Positions 14,413 through 21,100 of a DNA stretch of 22,668 bases are shown here, in pieces (within the stretch, counting starts at the first letter, position 1; each line of letters starts with the position of its first letter). The stretch comes from a virus. A program made the position numbers and the translations under genes. The notes beneath the pieces are model-generated. The model had not been told where the DNA came from. It was given only the letters and a program-made list of their open reading frames with translations, and did not search any database. The stretch is taken from the IMG/VR virus record IMGVR_UViG_3300027659_000225, positions 1-22,668 of that record, one strand, 5' to 3'.

Positions 14413-14921
14413 CGCTTCTCTCAACCCTAATCTCGTTCCTAATGGGCGGCTTGCCTAAGTTGTTGGATTTTTTCCAAGACCGTGCCGACAAGCTGCATGA
14501 ATTAAACCTTGCTCGGCTACAGATTGAGCGTGAGTTAGAACTGCGTAAAGCTGGCTTTGAAGCGCAGGAGCGCATTGAGCATATCCGGTCAGAACAGTTG
14601 GCAACCGAGAGCGCAGCTAACACCCAGCAAGTCCTGATTGGGGCACAGCAAGCTGAAATGCAGGCCATCTACGCCCATGATGAAAGTTTAAACGAAGGCA
14701 CAAGCCAGTGGATGAAGAACCTGAGAGCCAGCGTTCGCCCTGTCATTACCTATGGTTTCTTCTTTCTGCTGTTGTTTGTGGATGTTGGTTTGTTTGCCTA
14801 CGGCTGGCACAGTGGCGCTACGTTCGTAGAGTTAGCCGAGATGCTTTGGGACTCTGACACCCAAGCTTTGTTTGCTTCAATCATTGCTTTCCACTTTGGT
14901 GGTCGGGCGTTTGGTAAATGA
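14406..14921 (+). CDS. Holin-like protein, GTA_holin_3TM-type
   Basis: The product has 171 residues. The N-terminus is a hydrophobic amphipathic helix (LLSTLISFLMGGLPKLLDFF), followed by a long charged coiled-coil-like helix (about residues 25-85, LNLARLQIERELELRKAGFE). Then comes ASVRPVITYGFFFLLLFVDV, a transmembrane segment (about 110-135), and a final hydrophobic FASIIAFHFGGRAFGK. This order, with the RASVRPVITY element, matches from memory the GTA_holin_3TM family, whose members form membrane holes letting the endolysin reach the peptidoglycan. The lysozyme gene follows with a four-base overlap (ATGA), as expected for a holin-endolysin pair. This is the best holin candidate in the window. 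Confidence 0.8.
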   Translation: MLTLLSTLISFLMGGLPKLLDFFQDRADKLHELNLARLQIERELELRKAGFEAQERIEHIRSEQLATESAANTQQVLIGAQQAEMQAIYAHDESLNEGTSQWMKNLRASVRPVITYGFFFLLLFVDVGLFAYGWHSGATFVELAEMLWDSDTQALFASIIAFHFGGRAFGK

Positions 14922-15394
14922 ACATCTCAGAGAAATGCCTGCACATGATCCGCCACCATGAGGGGGTCAGGCAAAACCCGTATAAATGTCCAGCAAAGTT
15001 GTGGACGGTGGGGGTCGGGCACGTTATGTTTCCAGAGCAGGGTAAGCTTAAGATAGACCAGCGGGATGCCTTTGTGCCACCGCCAGAGGCTATGCGTAAA
15101 CACAGCATGGAGGAAGTTAATGAAATACTTAAGGCCGATCTTGCTAGGTTTGAGCGAGGCGTGGCTACCTATTGTCCTGTTCCTCTTACTCAAGGACAGT
15201 TTGACGCACTTGTATCGTTTTCATTCAATGTTGGGCTAGGCACACTCCAGCGGTCAACCATGCGTCAAAAGGTGATTCGTGGTGATATGGCGGGGGCCGC
15301 AGAAGAACTCTTGAAGTATTGCATGGCGGGGGGTAAAATTCTCAAAGGGCTACAGAAACGTCGTATTGACGAACGAGCACTGTTTTTATCCTAG
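14918..15394 (+). CDS. Phage lysozyme (endolysin), GH24 family
   Basis: The product has 158 residues. Catalytic Glu is E15 in IRHHEGVRQNPYKCPAK, and WTVGVGH (residues 29-35) carries T30. By spacing from E15 (+9 and +15), the T4-lysozyme triad E-D-T is here E15-C24-T30, with Cys in place of Asp; this E-C-T variant is known among phage lysozymes. The family core QFDALVSFSFNVGLGTLQRS follows, and the C-terminus GGKILKGLQKRRIDERALFL is a typical GH24 end. Activity would be cleavage of the MurNAc-GlcNAc bond in peptidoglycan. There is no signal or anchor sequence, so export must depend on a holin such as the one encoded immediately upstream. The stop TAG starts a TAGGAC ribosome site. Confidence 0.93.
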   Translation: MNISEKCLHMIRHHEGVRQNPYKCPAKLWTVGVGHVMFPEQGKLKIDQRDAFVPPPEAMRKHSMEEVNEILKADLARFERGVATYCPVPLTQGQFDALVSFSFNVGLGTLQRSTMRQKVIRGDMAGAAEELLKYCMAGGKILKGLQKRRIDERALFLS

Positions 15395-15402
15395 GACTAC
15401 CG

Positions 15403-17490
15403 ATGGCGCTTAAAAAACTTGCAATGAAGCCGGGGGTTAACCGGGAGAATACCCGTTACATGAACGAGAACGGTTGGTATGAGTCCGACAAAGTGCGGTT
15501 CCGTCAAGGTACGCCTGAAAAGATTGGTGGCTGGGCACGTATATCTGCGTCTACATTCCAAGGTCTGTGCCGTTCTTTGTGGAACTGGATCACGCTAGAC
15601 AACTTAAACCTAATTGGTGTAGGCACTAACTTAAAGTTTTACCTTGAACTAGGTGGTGAGTACAACGACATTACGCCTATTCGGGCGGGAGCTATCCTAA
15701 ATAACCCGTTTGCCACAACTAACCTGCTTACTTTAGTTACTGTCACAGATGCATCCCACGGTGCAATTACAGGTGACTTTGTAACGTTCAGTAACGTAGC
15801 GCCCGTAGGTGGCCTTGATTTAAACGGTGAGTTTTCTATTACCTATGTTGATGCCAATACCTACACTATTACAGCTCCTAGCGCAGCTACTTCAACTGTG
15901 GCGGCTGGCGGTGGTTCAACTGTTAATGCGATCTACCAAATCAACGTAGGCGATCCATACGAAATTCCGCTGGCGGGCTGGGGTGCGGGTACATGGGGCG
16001 CAGGAACTTGGGGCTTTGGCGGTACGTCTACCTCTGCCCTGCGTCTATGGAGCCAGAACAACTTTGGTGAAGACTTGGTTTATGGTTTCCGTGGTGGCCC
16101 AATCTATTACTGGGATGCTGGTTATGGCGTAAACCCTGCTTTAGCTTCAATTACCATAGCCTCTCCTGCGGTGGTTACTGCCGCTTATAGTTTGCCAAAT
16201 GGCTCTCCAGTCATCTTTACAAACAGTGGGTATCCCGCTGCGCTACCTACAGGGCTGTCTCCCGGAACAATCTACTATGTTATTAACGCTAGTGGTAATA
16301 CGTTTAACTTAGCGGCTACTGTTGGCGGCGCGGCAATTACCACAACAGGAACGCAGTCTGGCGATCATTACATCATGCCTAACGGTGTAAACATCACAAG
16401 TTTGTCGGGCGCATCAGACTGCCCAATCATTCAAAACTTTGTTTTTGTATCTGATGTAAGTCGCTTTGTGTTTGCTTTTGGCTGTAATGATTACGCTTCT
16501 ACAGTACAAAACCCCATGTTAATTCGCTGGTCGGATCAGGAGTCCGTGGTTAACTGGACACCATCTGCAACCAATCAGGCTGGTAGTGTTACGTTATCCC
16601 ACGGCTCAAGCATTATTACCGCAATTCAAACCCGCCAAGAGATTTTGGTGTGGACTGATTCTGCTATCTATTCTCTTCAATACATTGGTCAGCCTGTGGT
16701 TTGGTCTAGTCAGTTAATGGGAGACAACATATCTATCCTCGGTCAAAACGCAGCAGCACAAGCTTCTGGCGTGGTGTACTGGATGGGTGTGGATAAGTTT
16801 TATCTGTACGACGGACGTTTGCAGACTTTGCCATGTGATCTTCGCCGGTACATCTATCAGGACATTAACCTCCAACAGAACCAGCAAGTGTTTGCCGGTA
16901 CAAACGAAGGCTTTAATGAGGTCTGGTGGTTCTACTGCGCGGCTGGTAGTTTGGTTGCTAATCGTTATGTGGTCTACAACTACCTTGAAAAAATCTGGTA
17001 CTACGGCACGATGGAGCGAACAGCTTGGCTAGACTCTGGCCTAAGAGACTTCCCTATTGCCGCTACGTACAACTACAACTTAGTTGATCAAGAGTACGGC
17101 TTAGACAATAACGAAACAGGTACGCCTCTAGGTATTGAGGCTTACATCTCATCCACAGAATTTGACATTGATGATGGCGACAGATTTGGTTTTGTTTGGA
17201 GAATGTTGCCTGACTTGACTTTCTCAGGGTCAGATGCTTCACCAACTCCGCAAGTTACGTATACTTTATATCCCATGCAGAACTCAGGCTCTGGCACAGG
17301 CACAGCGGTAAATAAAGATGTAGACAAGTTAACCGGTGCTCAGTACACAGTAACTGAAGGCTTTACAGGGCAGATCAATACCCGCGTGCGGGGCAGGCAG
17401 TTAATCTTAAAGGTTAGCTCGGATAACCTTGGAACAACATGGCAGTTGGGTGCAACTCGTATTGACATTAGACCGGATGGCAGACGATGA
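15403..17490 (+). CDS. Tail hub / nozzle-like protein (P22 gp10-like DNA stabilization family)
   Basis: The product has 695 residues. The opening (MALKKLAMKPGVNRENTRYM, then NENGWYESDKVRFRQGTPEK and IGGWARIS) is characteristic, from memory, of the environmental-phage version of P22 gp10 and the SU10 nozzle, a protein that closes the short tail below the adaptor. Later blocks such as NGVNITSLSGASDCPIIQNF, ILVWTDSAIYSLQYIGQP, VYWMGVDKFYLYDG and EVWWFYCAAGS suggest repeated beta-propeller-like blades. Two beta-modules look inserted (about residues 102-183 and 243-328), the second containing LPTGLSPGTIYYVINASGNT. A Trp-Gly box (GWGAGTWGAGTWGFGG) resembles that of the protein at 6824. The DNA-retaining role is inferred from the family. 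Confidence 0.85.
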   Translation: MALKKLAMKPGVNRENTRYMNENGWYESDKVRFRQGTPEKIGGWARISASTFQGLCRSLWNWITLDNLNLIGVGTNLKFYLELGGEYNDITPIRAGAILNNPFATTNLLTLVTVTDASHGAITGDFVTFSNVAPVGGLDLNGEFSITYVDANTYTITAPSAATSTVAAGGGSTVNAIYQINVGDPYEIPLAGWGAGTWGAGTWGFGGTSTSALRLWSQNNFGEDLVYGFRGGPIYYWDAGYGVNPALASITIASPAVVTAAYSLPNGSPVIFTNSGYPAALPTGLSPGTIYYVINASGNTFNLAATVGGAAITTTGTQSGDHYIMPNGVNITSLSGASDCPIIQNFVFVSDVSRFVFAFGCNDYASTVQNPMLIRWSDQESVVNWTPSATNQAGSVTLSHGSSIITAIQTRQEILVWTDSAIYSLQYIGQPVVWSSQLMGDNISILGQNAAAQASGVVYWMGVDKFYLYDGRLQTLPCDLRRYIYQDINLQQNQQVFAGTNEGFNEVWWFYCAAGSLVANRYVVYNYLEKIWYYGTMERTAWLDSGLRDFPIAATYNYNLVDQEYGLDNNETGTPLGIEAYISSTEFDIDDGDRFGFVWRMLPDLTFSGSDASPTPQVTYTLYPMQNSGSGTGTAVNKDVDKLTGAQYTVTEGFTGQINTRVRGRQLILKVSSDNLGTTWQLGATRIDIRPDGRR

Positions 17491-18137
17491 GCTACATCAT
17501 TACATCTGAGTTTGAACTCAATAAAGTAGCCGCACCTAACTTGCCGCTTCCTCCAGAGGATTACAACCGTGTGTATTTTGACCAGATGCTTAACATTTTG
17601 CGTCTGTACTTCAACAGGCTTGATGCTCTGACGGGGCAGTTAAATACTTCCTCTGGCGGGGCAGGCATACGATTGCCGTATGGAGCTTTTTCCAGCGATC
17701 AGGATCAAACAACAACAGCTAATACAGCTACGTTGATGACGCTGAACACCACAGACTTTACCAACGGCGTCACTATTGCAACTTCTAAAATTACGGTAGC
17801 AACTGCCGGTATTTACAACTTGCAGTTCAGTACGCAGTTTGCAAACACAAACAGTAACGTCCAAGATGTCTATATTTGGTTAAAACAAGGCGGTGTAGAT
17901 ATTCCGGGGTCAACTGGTTTTGTATCTATTCCGGGAAGTCACGGAGGTACGGATGGGCACTCAATTGTTGGCTGGAACTATTTTTTAAGCATGACAGCAA
18001 ACGACTACGTTGAGATTTATTGGTCTGTGCCTAATGTTGCTGTGACTATTCAACACCTTGCCGCTTCCGGCACACCCACTAAGCCGTCTACGCAGTCGGT
18101 GGTGGCTACAATGACATTTGTTTCGGCATTAGCTTAA
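17487..18137 (+). CDS. Minor tail protein with C1q/TNF-like jelly-roll domain
   Basis: The product has 216 residues. The N-terminal section (SEFELNKVAAPNLPLPPEDY, then FDQMLNILRLYFNRLDALTG) is a short helical anchor typical of proteins that attach to phage tails. The rest reads as a jelly roll: LPYGAFSSDQDQTTTANTAT, LMTLNTTDFTNGVTIATSKI, GIYNLQFSTQFANTNSNVQD, VYIWLKQGGVDIPGS and WNYFLSMTANDYVEIYWSVP. The order of YGAFSS, a GIYNLQFS strand and a NDYVEIYW strand is what I know as the C1q-like fold used for trimeric binding heads in phage fibres. Host receptor or glycan binding is inference. The start overlaps the previous stop in ATGA. Confidence 0.8.
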   Translation: MSYIITSEFELNKVAAPNLPLPPEDYNRVYFDQMLNILRLYFNRLDALTGQLNTSSGGAGIRLPYGAFSSDQDQTTTANTATLMTLNTTDFTNGVTIATSKITVATAGIYNLQFSTQFANTNSNVQDVYIWLKQGGVDIPGSTGFVSIPGSHGGTDGHSIVGWNYFLSMTANDYVEIYWSVPNVAVTIQHLAASGTPTKPSTQSVVATMTFVSALA

Positions 18138-18146
18138 GGTTTAGAC

Positions 18147-21100
18147 ATGTCAGTCAGAGACTCTTATAGAACGGTTTACGAGCCAGAAGATGACGTTACG
18201 GATTATTACGCCCAGCAATTTGGGCCAGATACTCCCGCCGCCGCTCCCCCTCCTCCTCCCCCTGAAAGTACCTCTAATTACGAAAGTATTTATGACCTTT
18301 TTGGCGGAAAAGATGCTACCAATGATTTAATTGCGCAGATTAGAGGTATGGGGTTATCTGATAGCGATATTGCTGGCATCTTTGCCCCGTATCAAAAAAC
18401 AGCTACTACAGAAACAGCCACCGTTCAAGCTCCTGCCGCCGTTCAAGCCCCCGCCGCTGTTGAAACCCCCGCTGTTCAAGCCCCCGCCGCTGTTGAAACT
18501 CCTGCCGCTGTTGAAACTCCCGCCGCAAAAACTACTGACATAGTAGACGACTACATTGCGTCTATCCCTGAGTCTGATATGACGGTTGAGGATTTGTACA
18601 CAACCATTCTTGGTCGTCCATCAGATGCAGGTGGTAAGGCATTCTGGGAAAACGCATTTGGGCCTACTGTAGATGAGTCGGAAAAAGCTGACTTTTTGCA
18701 AGCAGCTAAAGCAGAACTCGCCACTAAAACTAAAGAAGAACAAACAGCGTTGGCTCCTAATCTTGTAGGTACAACACAAACAACTGCGGACACAACCCAA
18801 GTTGCAGCAGTTGAGCCTGAAATAGTTTTAACTCCTGAACAAATAAAAGAAATAGAAGAAGGATTAAAAGATATAGATTTTCTTGGACTTAAGCCAGCGA
18901 ACCAAGGTTTGGGTGGCCCGCTTCTTACAGTTGCTCCACCAGAAGTGCAAAATGCGGTTGATTTAAAGAACGGTACATATCTAACTACTACTGGCACAAT
19001 CGTTGATGTGTCAGGTAACGTGCTTGCGGATACCGGGTCTGCCGCTACTACCACATTGACCCAACAAATTCTTGGGCAAAACTTGACGGATAAATGGCAG
19101 GGTCAGGGATGGGGGACGGCGCAAGCTAATGCTTCTGACATGGCAAGAATTTTGGCCAGTATTGACATTACGGACATCAAACAATTTGGTGAAGTTCCTC
19201 TTTTAGCGCCTGTTGAAGAAATTGGTAAAACGTATAACGGAAACCAAGTTGTCAAAATTGACCTTGGCGATGGCGAAATTAGAAATGCGGTATATCAAGG
19301 GACTGGTCAATTTGACGATAATGGCGAAATTGGTAGATATGTACCAGTGCCTAAAGATGCAAAAATTGAAACGCTTTACGGGGTATCTAATGGTGAAAGC
19401 TACGATGCCGTTGATCCATCAAAAGTAAAAATAATAGATGGCAAACCTGTAGTTGACACAGGGCAAAAAACATTTGGCAATAAAGTGACGGGCGAAGCTG
19501 TTCCTAATACATACAGTGAACGTCAAACTGGAAACGCTTGGGGTGGAACATTTGCTGGTAAAGGTAACACAGGTTATCGAGTTCAGTTTGCCCCTGATGG
19601 AACGCCAATCTTTTACACAACAGCTGCATCCTCAAATGATTTAGCTAATCTTATGCAAGACCTTGGCCCGATTGGTCAAATTGGTTTGGCCATTGCTACG
19701 GGTGGTTTGTCTATACCTCAACAGATTGCGGCTAATTTAGCTGTAAACGTTTTAAGCGGTAAAGACCTTGGTGATTCAATTAAAAGCGCTGCAATTAGTT
19801 TTGCTGGCGCTCAAATCCCTGGTATGGATTTCATGTCAGATGGCGCTTCGTTTATTAAAGACCTTGGGCTGTCAACAGAACTTACAAACACGCTAACTAA
19901 CTCTTTCCAAAACGCTGCGGTTTCTGCTGGCACTGCGCTGCTTAGTGGCCAAGATGTTGGCGAAGCCATGACTAGAGGTTTTGTTACCGGTGGTGTTAAC
20001 GGTGCTGTTAATTCGCTCTTAGGTAATATTGAAGGGTTTGGCGACCTAACCGCTAACCAAAAGAAGATGGTTACCAATGCCGTAACAGGCGTGATTTCAG
20101 GTAAACCACTGGATCAGATTGTTATCAATACCGCTATCTCTGCGGCCAATTCAGCTATTGCCGACGCTAAAGGCACAACTGGAAACCTAGATACAAACAC
20201 AGAAGACACGCTAACTAAAGCTGGGTTAGTAGACGGCAATGCCGCAACGGACACCGACACTCTTACCTCACTCCTTGCCAATAAAGATGTTGTTTCGTCT
20301 ATTGGTAGCGACGCAGTCACAACCCCAGATACTTTAAACCTTGGCGGTGCGGATACGCTTGCAGCAACTCTTCCAGACGCTAGTACGCTTATTGATACTG
20401 AGTTTGGTGACCTAAAAGGCGCGCAAGATAGAAACGCCGCAGACAACCAACTGCGGGATACAATTAAAACCAGCAGTAGCTTTAATGATGCGTATGCACT
20501 GGCACGTAAAGAACTCGGTGCAAATAAAACATTTGATTGGTTAAACCCCAAGACAGGCAAGGTAGAAAGCTTTAGCACCGCTACAAAAGAAGAGCGTCCA
20601 GATTTAAACATTACTGCCGCTGACAAAGCAATTGACGCTCTAAACGCATCTAACTTATCTACAACAACCAACGCATCCAGTACAGTTGCAGCACAAGGCG
20701 ATACGGCTGCTAGAACACTTGCCACTGCGCCGGATCAAAACCCTGCGGAAACTAGACGTCTATCAGCGCTTAATAACTCTTTGGTATTGGGTAATGCTCC
20801 TGACCAATCGGCAGCGGAAACAGCAAAACTAGCTGCGCAGAACAGAACTGCCAAACTGTCGGCTGAAGAGTCTGATAGCGTTATTACATCGGTATTTAAA
20901 AACGTAACGGGTACATTATCCGCAGCCGCAGGTGAACAAGCATCCGCACTTGAGGGCGCACTTAAGGCTAGTGGGGCTATTGGCAAAAACAGCCTACTTG
21001 CGGGTATGGCAAACGGTTTGACTTCTTACGGAGCAAATAATGTTAGTACCAAAGCTCAAGAGCAAGAACAAGGGTTTGTAACTGAGATTGCTAAAGCTGG

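Noticed and set aside
18551-19054. 167-residue minus-strand open frame
   Set aside because: Antisense to the giant gene's DUF4214-like part; no family resemblance.
20114-20725. 203-residue minus-strand open frame
   Set aside because: Inside the giant plus-strand gene, rich in Ala/Ser/Val as expected of antisense to Ala/Thr-rich coding sequence, with no neighbouring minus-strand genes.
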